Assembly: GCA_018389105.1 (NCBI GenBank) | Contig: JACATO010001128.1 | Coordinates: 434,001-498,000, forward strand | DNA: 64,000 bases | Direction: 5' to 3' | From: Nautilus pompilius | Taxonomy: Eukaryota > Mollusca > Cephalopoda > Nautilida > Nautilidae | Shown here: in pieces, positions 47,291-56,674 of the stretch | Numbering within the stretch: the stretch's first letter is position 1 | Layout: each line of letters opens with the position of its first letter | Notes under the pieces: generated by a model | Told to the model about the DNA's origin: nothing | The model's input: only the letters and a program-made list of their open reading frames with translations | Databases searched by the model: none | Program-made: the position numbers and the translations under genes

Positions 47291-50200
47291 TACAAAACCC
47301 TACCGTCAGTTTTTGTCAGATAACAATTTATCATTTATCAATTACTAAAGATCAATGTCAAATGACTGGTACAAAAATAATTGTGTCAACTTTTACTTTT
47401 TTTTTTGCCAGGGAACTGTCAACTAATTTGCCAGTTATGGTTTAGCAATTACCGATTTATCTGCTATACTGTTTCCATATCTGCATCACTGGGGCTGCAA
47501 AATAAGGCTAGGAATTTCTGTAAACAGTAGCAAAGCTAAATCGCTCTTCTAAGAGAACAATTTTATAACGTTTATGTTTTTAAAGAACTTTAAGTATAAT
47601 TCTACTTGTAGTCAAATAAGTAGTCGTATTTTTAAGCAGCAGAATTATAAATTCCAAATATTTTTAAAGCAATTCGCACCAACCTTAAATATTTGTACAT
47701 GTAGATAAAACAAAACAAAAAAAATGGTCTTTTTAGCAGAAGTTTAAAACTGATTATATACTGTAGATTAGTATCAGGTCACGTTAATTTACTCAATAAC
47801 TATTGGATCGCTGTTCGATAACTCAACCATGTCAGTGATTTAGAGGAAATTTTGAGAATGTTCAAAATATTAATACCTTTTGTGGCGACATCAGAGCTCT
47901 CGTGTCTAGAAAACCACAAAACATATTTGTGCGGTCACGGTTGTGGATGGTGTTACAAGACTATGGATGTGCGGTGTACTTTCGGGCGTTCGTTTGGGTT
48001 CTGATATCACTAACTATTCTACTTTCAGTTTTAAGAAACTTTAAAATGATGGCGCCTCCTTAAATTTTCACAGCAAAACAGTTAATTATTCCATAAGGCA
48101 TTTGATAATTAGTCATTACTAATTTAAAGCTTTGAAGAACAAATTATGAGTTTTAGATTATGTTCGTCATGTGGCTGATATATTACGAAACTGCGGCTCA
48201 ATAAGCTTTTATACAGTCCTTTTAGCGATGCGGCCATAAGTTTTCAAAGAAACACCAAAAACACGTGACCCTGTAAACCATTTCTCCTTCTGTCTAATAA
48301 AAAAACAATCGCCTTAATTAATGAACTAGCTATTCGAAAGTGCACATTCAATTGACGATATTCAAATACTAATTTTTAAACTCCTTCGCTAGTGAACCAG
48401 AACGAAGGCATTTGTAGCAGAGTTATCTTTTGTTACGTATGCGAACAGAAGATAATTGACGAAAGTCTGAGTGTTTTTATTGTAGTTCACCGCCAGAGCT
48501 GGACAACGTCTGCCAGTACCAGTTCTACCGCTCGTTGCCATCTTCTGCTTATATGGTAAACCTGATGCAATTGCGATCTTTCCGAAATCGGTGTAAAATC
48601 ATATATTCTTCCTTAGCGCTACTAAGAATTTTTGCTGATTTCAATTCTAATAAACTTGTTCAGCAAATTTTGCCCCTAGATCCGTTTCTGCGGTTGACAG
48701 ATTTTAGTTGAAAAGGTGGAAAATACACCATGGAAGAAGATTAGCTCGTAGTGAAGGATCGTTTGTTGTTTTCCTAAGTAAAATTAAATCGATACTGCTC
48801 TGTATTTTCCAATCACGGGCAGCTGTTTGCAGCATCTCCTTCAGCTGGCCGCCGACGTCGAACTTGTATTCGCGAGATTCCTTACCGATATTGCAATTGG
48901 TGGAATCGCTTTCCTTGCATCCTAGTCTGTCTTCGAGATAACCTGTTCGAAGACGCCCGGCCGGCTTTCGAGTCAAACGATCCCAAGTGTTGAAAGGAAT
49001 GTTTCCGGGTTCTCCAGCGTGGCGTATTACCAATTACCATGGGTTGTTTTAGAGTGCGGCGCAGCTTTAAGTGAACCCGAGTTGTCCGGTGGCGATACAA
49101 AGTTCCTGGCACAGCAGGGAGGCGCCTGAAGTTAGCGGAAAAACACGCCGCCGTTTTTACTGGTAAAACTATATTCCAATAGATGGATTCTGAAGTTGTA
49201 TTACCTGTTTCTGGTGGGGGGAGGCTGTCGGGTACTCCGTGGAACCTAAGCGTGTTTCTAAAGCTTTAACCCTCTACATACGACGTCAGTATTTAGTTGA
49301 ATGCAGTCGTAAGGCAAAACTCTAGGACTGTAGCGATATACCGGAGTTGTCGTCACCTGGGTTTATATTAGTGAGGAAAGTACTCTCAGTCTCTACGGCT
49401 CAGCCTGTGCTGAGTAATACAGGTTTGGATGGTGGCGGAGCGGTGTACAGAAGGGTTACTGAAAGCGGTCTAGATGTATTTCAACAAAGGCTTATCGCTG
49501 TGGCAATCCATCGGCTATCATCAAAGGTGGTGGTGGTGGTGGCTTCAGCCTTTATTTACTATTCTGATATAAATAAACAGGCAGATACCCGCTCACCTAG
49601 CTAACAACAAAAAAACAAACCGTAAAGTTAACGATTTAAAGATAATAATAATTGGAACGTGCTTCGAGACTAAAGCAGAATTCAGGAACGGATTCTTAAA
49701 AGTTATTTAACGTGTCGTTCCCAAAAGGCCCCCGCTTTTTAATCTGACCTCTATAAGTGTTGGAGATGCCAGCTGCCGCCACAGATGTTCCCAGCAGATC
49801 TACTGACAAGAGGACATCGGGAAAGAATTACCGACGTCGTTTTGGGATGTAGAGACAAATTAAAAGAAAACTTCCCTTGACATTGGTTAGGCGCGTTTCC
49901 GCGAAATAAATATTGACAAATTGAAAACCACTATTGGATTTAAAAGGACGCCAAAGTTTGCTCTGTAAGAGCGGGTGCATGGTCGCACAGAAAGTGTAAA
50001 TGCGCAATTAACTCGGTATGTTTGCCTGTAGATTTATCACCGAGAAACGATCCCCGTCAGTCTAATTGTGCGAGCTTTTATTGTTCTTTTTCTTTACAAA
50101 GATTTCCCGCAGAATAGGAACTAAGCACTAGGGGGCGCGCTTTTTCAAGTTTACGCAAAAAAAAAAAAAAAAATGGAATTTTAATTTTTAATTGTCTTAT

Positions 50201-51105
50201 CAGTCAAAGACTTTTGTTCGGTTCTTTCATATGTTCTGCAATTACCATATTAAAGCTGCTTTATAATATTTTCCATTAAATAGCAACCGCAAATTTCTTG
50301 GATTTATCACCTGGGCCAGCGTGTTTATAAACTATGAAACATAGCAGAATGTTGCCAAGATAATGTAAGGTGGGTCTATCTGTCATCTTTCCTTTTGGAT
50401 ACGATATCGTGGCGACAATTTACTTGTCTGATGATTTCGTATTTGCTAAACCTAATTTGACCCTTTGTCTGTGATTCAATGGCAGGGCCGTGGTGGTGTG
50501 GAATTGTACTGATGCCAGCTAAATAAAGTTTAAAAATCCCCGAAGTTGCTTACATTAAAAGATCTCTAATTTAACTTCGTTTCTTTTCCCACGGCCGCCT
50601 ATGATCAATAAAGTCAGTGATTTCCGGGAAATTCCATCAGAGTTATGATTCGAACTGCGTATTGTCTGAACCTAAGGTTTATTGCCAGCTTAGGAATCCC
50701 CATTACCGAAGATATGGGGCTTATCTAAGAATACTCGATGGGGATGTTCTAAAACGGTTAGAAGGTAAGTATGAGAAAGTCACCAAGAAAGGATGAGGGC
50801 TGGGACCGTCGGGCTCCATCTACAGCTAATTTAGGGTGATCTGACTAAAGCATTAAATCTCTGCTCAGGAAAGGAAAGGCAGCCTTCTTTGGCGTGGAAG
50901 ATACATCGCAAATCACTTGCGGCCATCTATGCAGAATAGATGAAAACCCATATAAGTGTCACAGAATTTTTTTTCTAGCAGCAGGTCAGGTCGTCAATGA
51001 CCGGAACGCCCACCATGATTTAAAGTTTTTACTTCATGTCTATTTAAAAGCAAAATGGGGTTATGAATTCCTGCCCAATGATTATTCATAATTATCTTTA
51101 ATGTA
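47291..51105. other. Intron segment, no gene recognised
   Basis: AT-rich to 48650, then a GC-richer, CpG-bearing stretch at 48700-49150 with overlapping open frames on both strands, unassigned. Poly-A run at 50156-50173. Confidence 0.4.
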
Positions 51106-52287
51106 TTAGGTTGTTGCAAACGTTTTCTCGGTTTTCTACTGCAACACCGTGACTTCATACTGATGCTAAACGTGAGGTTTTTAATCACAGTAAGTTCCAT
51201 TACAATCGATACACTTCTGCCAACAAGTTACAAGCGCATTTATACCATTTTGAAAAAATCTGGATTTCTGGAGTCGATAAACTGTTGGAAGGAAGTTTCG
51301 ATTGGTGCTTGTTTGGAGGAAGCTGTCAAGGTCTTTGAAGAGGTGGTAGTCTGCGGGAGAAAGGTCTGGTGAATAGGCTGGGTGAGGGAGAACTTGCTAC
51401 CCCTACGTGTTTAATTTCTGAAGAGTCACTTTTACAACATGATGACTATCATTGTCGTGGAGCAGGATTGGGACTCTTAGATTCACCAATACCGGCTGTC
51501 GGGAGAGTTTCTGATGAACAATGTTTAATTCATGCCAGTACCTTTCAAGTGAGATGGTTTCGCCAGGTTGCAAGAAGTTATAGTGGATGATATCTCTTTT
51601 AGTCCACTAGACAGTGACTATGACATTTTTTTGGATGAAGGTTGGGTTTTGGAATGTGGTTAGGTACTTTTTCTCTGTCCAGCCACTGAGCTGATCGCTT
51701 GAGATTGTCGTAAAGGATCCATTTTCCATCACACGTAATGATTCGGTCAAGAACTTGGTCGTTTTTGTTTCTTAGAGCAGATTTACAATCGATGATTTTG
51801 TTGTTGATCATTCAACTCGTGAGGCACCCACTTGTCAAGGCTTCTTCACCTGGCCGATTGCGTCAAAATGCCAGTAAACAGTTGCAGTGCTTACGTCAAG
51901 CTCTCCAGCAATTTCTTGTATTGTTTTTCTTGGATCGGCTTGAACTGATCCTTCAGAGGGTCGTCATCACAGCTGGAAGGACGTCCGCTACGTTCCTTGT
52001 CTTCGAGACTCACATCTCCTGATCGAAACTTTGCTAACCATCGTTGTACTGTGCACTCGTTTGCTTTTCTCTCCCCGTGCTTGAATTAATGTTACGAGTT
52101 GCCTCGCTCGTTTTGCAGCCTGGTTTGAACCCGTGAAGGGAAATGGCACGCTGGTTCACTGAGAACCCTGAAAGCATGGAAATGGAATGCCAACGTACGC
52201 GCAAAAAACGATATATGACACCACTTCACAAGGTAAAATAACCCCAAATAACATAAGATAAAACAAAAAAACTTTGTAACGACCCAA
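51106..52287 (-). mobile_element. mariner (Hsmar1/cecropia type) copy B
   Basis: TA flanks at 51104-51105 and 52288-52289. Tips read inwards TTAGGTTGTTGCAAACG (left) and TTGGGTCGTTACAAAG (right). At 1,182 bp it is longer than copy A and keeps the segment around the first catalytic Asp that copy A lacks. Both copies have the same orientation, 23 kb apart. Confidence 0.9.
51181..52090 (-). pseudogene. Broken mariner transposase of copy B
   Basis: An open minus-strand frame at 51599-51811 reads RNKNDQVLDRI, then TCDGKWILYDNLKRSAQWLD with the first catalytic Asp and PKPNLHPKKCHSH, a close match to Hsmar1-like enzymes. N-terminal helix-turn-helix sequence lies at 51830-52090 and the C-terminal DNA-binding/DDE end at 51181-51470, where TATTTTGAT-type codons end at the stop 51181-51183. 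The frame is broken between these parts, so the copy is inactive. Confidence 0.85.
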
Positions 52288-53059
52288 TAATAGGAACTGT
52301 CATTGTCGCTTACAAAAGCAAAACCATGTAAACTCACACATAGGTTTATATGAATTGCAGTAGCAAATTCAACTGGAATCACTAAATGATACTTTTGTCG
52401 CAGTTAATCAGTCTAGTATCTAGTTTCTGTTGAATTACAACAAAGATCTATTCCATACCAACGCATAACATTAAATACTGAACTCAACTCCATCGACAAT
52501 TCATAGAAACATTTCCCAAATAAATGACTTCTGATAAAAATAAAGGTTTATGGCTTACTCACTCATTAACGAAGTATGCCGTCCAAGATAGACATTATTG
52601 CCGTGTAATCGCTTCTTTTTCAACGGAATTATTGCTGACAAGTCGGTGAAGCCATTCATTAAATTGAATTCTTCAGAAACATTCGTAATCAAACTTCAGT
52701 GCAATCAGTCTTCTGCTGGATTACAGAATCTCATAAAAATGAACTTGGAAGTAGTATTTAAGAACTAATCGGCGATTAACCTTATAAGATTCTATTTTAT
52801 ACGGTTATATGAAAACACGAAGAGCGTGCATGTAAATAGTAAAAAAACATAGTTTGTTTTAACTCTTTGTTTTCTAGAAAATTTGAAGACCATAAAGTGG
52901 TTCTCTCTCTCTCTCTCCCATCTCTCTCTCTCTCTCTCTCTCATCTCTCTCTCATCTCTCTCTAAAGATAGTATAATGCACAAATAATAAGTAATTGTAA
53001 CTTAAGGATTATATAGTACCTACCATAATGTATTATGTCAGGAAATACAAAAACAAAAT
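52288..53059. other. Intron segment with (CT)n tract, no gene seen
   Basis: AT-rich apart from the CT microsatellite at 52902-52963. Confidence 0.4.
52902..52963. repeat. (CT)n microsatellite
   Basis: CT units interrupted by CCA and CA triplets. Confidence 0.95.
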
Positions 53060-53790
53060 GAATTTGTTTTACAATGCATTAGTATTTAGTGTGTGAGCCC
53101 TTTGCTTTTTATATAGCAGGACACCTTGTTTTCATGCTCCCAGACAGGTGATCGAAGAATAACTACTGAAAGTTGTTCCATATATCCTATTGCACTTTGC
53201 AAATTCGTCAAAGATGTTTCGTTGGCGTTTGCCTTTCCCAAGTAGCCATATAACCCCCAAAAGCCTCAATTTTGTTCATATCAAGAACTTTTGCAGGCCG
53301 AGGCGTCTATGGGTGCTCCATCAGTCTCTTTAAGTTCCAGGATGTTTTCCACTATATTGGCTGTATGCTTGGGACTATTGTCATGATTGAACATAAATTC
53401 CCTCCTAGTGTGTCTTCTTGGAGAAATGACATGCTGGAGGAGAACCCGCCTCTACCTGCCCAAAGTCAGTATACCTTCGATTTTATGCAAATCTCCGGCA
53501 CTATTGGCTGATATCCAGCTGCACACTATGGATACATCTGCGTCCCTGGTTCACTGCATTTTGGTGTTGTACCGCTCCCCGGCACGTTTTCTGACAAACC
53601 GCCATTAATTGTTATCAGATTTGATGCCATGGGTAAAGAGGAACTTCTCCAAGGCTCGGTAATCCCGCTGTTTTATTCCTGCTGCCAGTCTCAGTCTCAC
53701 CTTTTTTGGTTGTCTCTCCTCGGAAAAAGATCTCCGGGAAGCTACACACCCAGTGAGACCACTTCACACTGAAAAGTATCTCGCCGATTT
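53060..53790 (-). pseudogene. Decayed Tc1-like transposase, C-terminal two thirds
   Basis: On the minus strand the pieces run in order: RKRAGERYNTKM near 53600, CSWISANSAGDLHKIEGI near 53500 (the MVWGCISANGVGDL block), FNHDNSPKHTANIVENIL at about 53390-53337 with the second catalytic Asp, and LTNLQSAIGYMEQLS near 53200-53160, ending YIKSKGLTH near 53100. This is a Tc1 subfamily different from copies A and B. The SPDLNPIE block is eroded, several frame changes are present and no terminal repeats were identified. Confidence 0.75.
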
Positions 53791-54495
53791 GATTTTTTTT
53801 TTAAAGGAATGTCAACATCGCAAGATCTTCGCCGAATCGTCGTCTATCGCGCAGAGAGCCTACACCGAAGTTCTTAACGCCATCTTTTGGAACGGGTCGG
53901 GACGCAACCCGCTGTATGTGGTGGCCTTCACTAGCTAATGCTTTGATGTCCGTATACTTGTGTCACGTGATGTCTCCTTCCTAGGAGCGTAGTATTCACC
54001 GCAGATTCCGTACACTACCCATAATTTTTTTATATATATATATAATCTGGCACCTTTTACCGCTCCCATGACAACTAACCACGGTCTGCTTTATCAGCGC
54101 GTGACTCTACTATGGAGCAGTTTATTTTACACATGAGATTCGATTCTAGCGCCAGTTGTTTTACTTTTTGTTTCCATCAATAATTATTCCCAATGCTGTG
54201 TGCGTGTGACTCACTCAAGCGTGAAGATAACTTGTATGAATTTTAAAAAAAAAATACGGTAAATGCCAGATAATATTAATAATCAGTTAAGATAAAAGAA
54301 CCCGGAGATTTGATAGATTATAGCAGAAAACAGCAGTTTTCTCCAAATCCATAAAATATCTGGTTTTCTATAAACTGCCCGGTGTCTTGGAATTATCCAT
54401 ATAATATGATCAGTGGCGTATAAACGACATCGTTACAGGTAATTAAGTGTAGCGTCAGCCATTGATACGTTTTTAATATACTTCATGTTTTTCAG
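53791..54495. other. End of the large intron before the channel's last exon
   Basis: AT-rich; short TA run at 54028-54043. The last bases are the polypyrimidine-AG acceptor. No further exon was recognised. Confidence 0.45.
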
Positions 54496-55569
54496 ATCTA
54501 CGGGATTACGTCATTTCTCTTTGTGGTAATCTCCATCCTGGGCTTCTGCCTAGAAACGCTTCCGGAAATTCGCCCGGCTCGGAACATCACGCGGCAGTGC
54601 AACGGCGAGACGCGAGAGAGTCTCGAGGTGATGCAGGCCCACGACGCTCTGAACTACATCGACATTGTGTGCACCATCTTCTTCACCCTGGAGCTCATTG
54701 CCCGTTTCATTTTTGCTCCCAACAAGCTGAAATTTATCCGATCGCCGATGAACATCATCGATCTCCTTGCACTAGTTCCGCTCTACGTGCAGGTAATCCT
54801 CCACTCGACCGACCCCCAGTTTTGTTACCTGAACGAGCGCTTGGTGATGGAGATCATGTTCATCCTTCGCATCATCCGCATGTTTCGCATTTTCCATTTG
54901 GTGAAGCACTACCAGGCGCTCAAGATTCTGGTGTACTCCATGAAAGCCAGCATCCAGGAGCTGCTCATGTTGGCCATCTTCCTGATTATCGGGATGCTGG
55001 TGTTCGCGACGATGATATACTACGCGGAGCGGAAAGACGCCTCGCAAGCGAGCAGCACGTTCAACACCATCCCCGTGGGCTTCTGGTGGGCGATCATAAC
55101 AATGACCACGGTTGGGTACGGCGACGTTTTCCCGAGGTCCACTATCGGGTACCTCGTGGGCGGCGCCTGCGCCCTGTGCGGCGTTCTGCTCGTAGCCCTC
55201 ACGATCCCCGTCATCTCGAACAACTTCACCCTGTTCTACACGCACGTGAGATCCCGGTCGAACGAGAGGAAATTCAGCAGGACTTTTAAGGGCAGCTCCG
55301 ACGTCCAGGAGCCGGTCGACGGCGATTACGACCGACGGTCCTCCGACTCGTCGGTTCTGCTGGAGACCTACGTGAACGGCAAGGTCGCCGTGCACAGCCT
55401 CGGCAAAAGACCGAACCCGTTGTATTCCAAACTCCCCTTCGCCGACCGCAACTCGGTGACAGACACCATCATCCAGGACGAAGACTCGGAGAGAACGCTC
55501 AGCCGCAACCATTCGATAAGAACGCGTTCCGACGGAGATAACCAGTCCGTGGGAGAGACTCACCTGTGA
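54496..55569 (+). CDS. Terminal coding exon of Shaw (Kv3)-like potassium channel: S1-S6, pore and C-terminal tail
   Basis: The exon gives 357 residues and a TGA at 55567-55569. It begins after TTTTTCAG (AG at 54494-54495) with ATC TAC GGG, which continues the previous exon in phase 0. Order by exon residue: S1 about 1-20 ending FCLET; an S1-S2 loop with an NIT glycosylation sequon at 30; S2 with Phe63 and Glu66; S3 with Asp89; S4 RIIRMFRIFHLVK at 125-137; S5; pore with TVGYGD at 205-210; S6 with TIP at 236-238; then a polar tail of about 110 residues rich in Ser and Arg, ending ETHL. The protein should form, or join, a tetrameric plasma-membrane K+ channel. Compared with Shaker and Kv3, S4 lacks the first Arg (Phe instead), has His for the fifth-charge Lys, and S6 has lost the first proline of PXP. 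The exon is far richer in GC and CpG than its flanks. All membrane segments in one exon is usual for Kv3 genes. Confidence 0.95.
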   Translation: MYGITSFLFVVISILGFCLETLPEIRPARNITRQCNGETRESLEVMQAHDALNYIDIVCTIFFTLELIARFIFAPNKLKFIRSPMNIIDLLALVPLYVQVILHSTDPQFCYLNERLVMEIMFILRIIRMFRIFHLVKHYQALKILVYSMKASIQELLMLAIFLIIGMLVFATMIYYAERKDASQASSTFNTIPVGFWWAIITMTTVGYGDVFPRSTIGYLVGGACALCGVLLVALTIPVISNNFTLFYTHVRSRSNERKFSRTFKGSSDVQEPVDGDYDRRSSDSSVLLETYVNGKVAVHSLGKRPNPLYSKLPFADRNSVTDTIIQDEDSERTLSRNHSIRTRSDGDNQSVGETHL

Positions 55570-55638
55570 CGAGGCCAGCCGAACCCCCGCCAGCACACTC
55601 GAAACGTCTGGCATCCACTCAAAATGAAACAGACGGAC

Positions 55639-55644
55639 AATAAA
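55639..55644 (+). other. Candidate poly(A) signal AATAAA
   Basis: AATAAA lies about 70 bases past the channel stop codon. Further AATAAA motifs at 56240-56245 and 56690-56695 would give longer 3' UTRs. A consensus donor, GTAAGT at 55773-55778, lies between the first and second, so a 3' UTR intron is possible. Only transcripts would show which is used. Confidence 0.35.
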
Positions 55645-56630
55645 GTAAAATCGCTGTACGTACCGGTGACAGTCGTTGGAAAAAGAGACAGTTCTTGGCG
55701 TTGACACCTGGCTGGCAGATGGGCCATTCGTCGGGAAAGTCAGCGAGCCCTTTTCGTATTATTCAGAAATGGGTAAGTCGGCAAAAATTACAAACAGACA
55801 AGGAAACCGAATAATCTTTTTTTTTTCTTAAAGGTAAAGTTCCGTTCAGTTGAAACGAACACTGAAATTATAAATGTTGTGAGTTTAGAAAAAGATACTT
55901 AAAAAACCAACAACAACAACACGTGAACGAGAGGAAGTATCTGGCAGAGTGGGCACGCACTCCACGACCTGCCCGTAACGATACGCGCCACTGGTGGCAG
56001 TTTCTGTAGTGTCTGTGTTGCCATGGTCTGCAACACGTTCTGTTGTGTTCGCTTTCACATGTTTGGCGTCATCGGTGTTTCCAGTGGGAGGGCAAGGCCC
56101 GTTATCATATCTACAATGGCGAGTCTGGTCGCGGTCTTCACTGCCTCGTCCTGAACGCGTGGCACGTGTGGCTGATGGGAAGATTAAACGTAGCAGCGCC
56201 AACGTGGGAAAAGACTATAAAGGGGGAAAACGTCACGACAATAAATGTAGACTTTCATTTCTTCAGATTATTGCCTATGCAACAAACTTGTACTGTAATG
56301 GTCAGTGCTACTTTTTTTCATTCGCAAACAATCGATTTGCTTCCATCTGCAGGGAACATTTTTATTTCGATTATTTCTTCAAGTTCAGCACGCTTCGGGA
56401 TCATCGTGCCCTGCCATGTTGGTTTTTTTTGTTGTTGTTGTTCTTTTCACTTGTCAAAATGGCGGCATATCTACTACTCCCGTCCACACTTTGGCTTTGG
56501 TTCTTCTATATTTTTCTTTTTTAAATTGCATGTCACACAACTTTGTCTTTTCCGCCAGAGATTGAAGACTGCTGTATGTATATTTTAAGGTGCACATCTC
56601 GGCATCAGTAGCCTTTGCTAGCTTGCATTG

Positions 56631-56632
<2 letters not shown>

Positions 56633-56671
<39 letters not shown>
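56633..56671. repeat. (GA)n microsatellite
   Basis: Perfect GA run of about 19 units. Confidence 0.95.

Positions 56672-56674
<3 letters not shown>

Larger units (their letters stand above)
18496..54495 (+). other. 36 kb phase-0 intron of the potassium channel gene
   Basis: The intron starts GTAAGT at 18496 and ends TTTTTCAG at 54495, 36,000 bases by these boundaries. Joining the two sides gives an ungapped alignment to the pre-S1/S1 region of Kv3 proteins, which supports both splice sites. The intron is filled with transposon remains on both strands (listed separately), simple repeats and AT-rich sequence. I could not recognise any other host exon in it. Confidence 0.85.

Noticed and set aside
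48704-49112. Overlapping open frames of 76 and 109 codons on the minus strand in a CpG-bearing patch
   Set aside because: Two different frames are open at once, no family was recognised and splice signals are weak. Kept only as an unassigned patch.
54597-55289. Second + strand open frame (230 codons) inside the channel exon
   Set aside because: Shifted-frame shadow of the channel coding sequence; rich in His, Arg and Pro with no domain.
54772-55707. Long minus-strand open frame (311 codons) opposite the channel exon
   Set aside because: It is the complement of a GC-rich exon with few AT-rich stop codons. Its translation is low-complexity and matches no protein, while the + strand has a clear channel.
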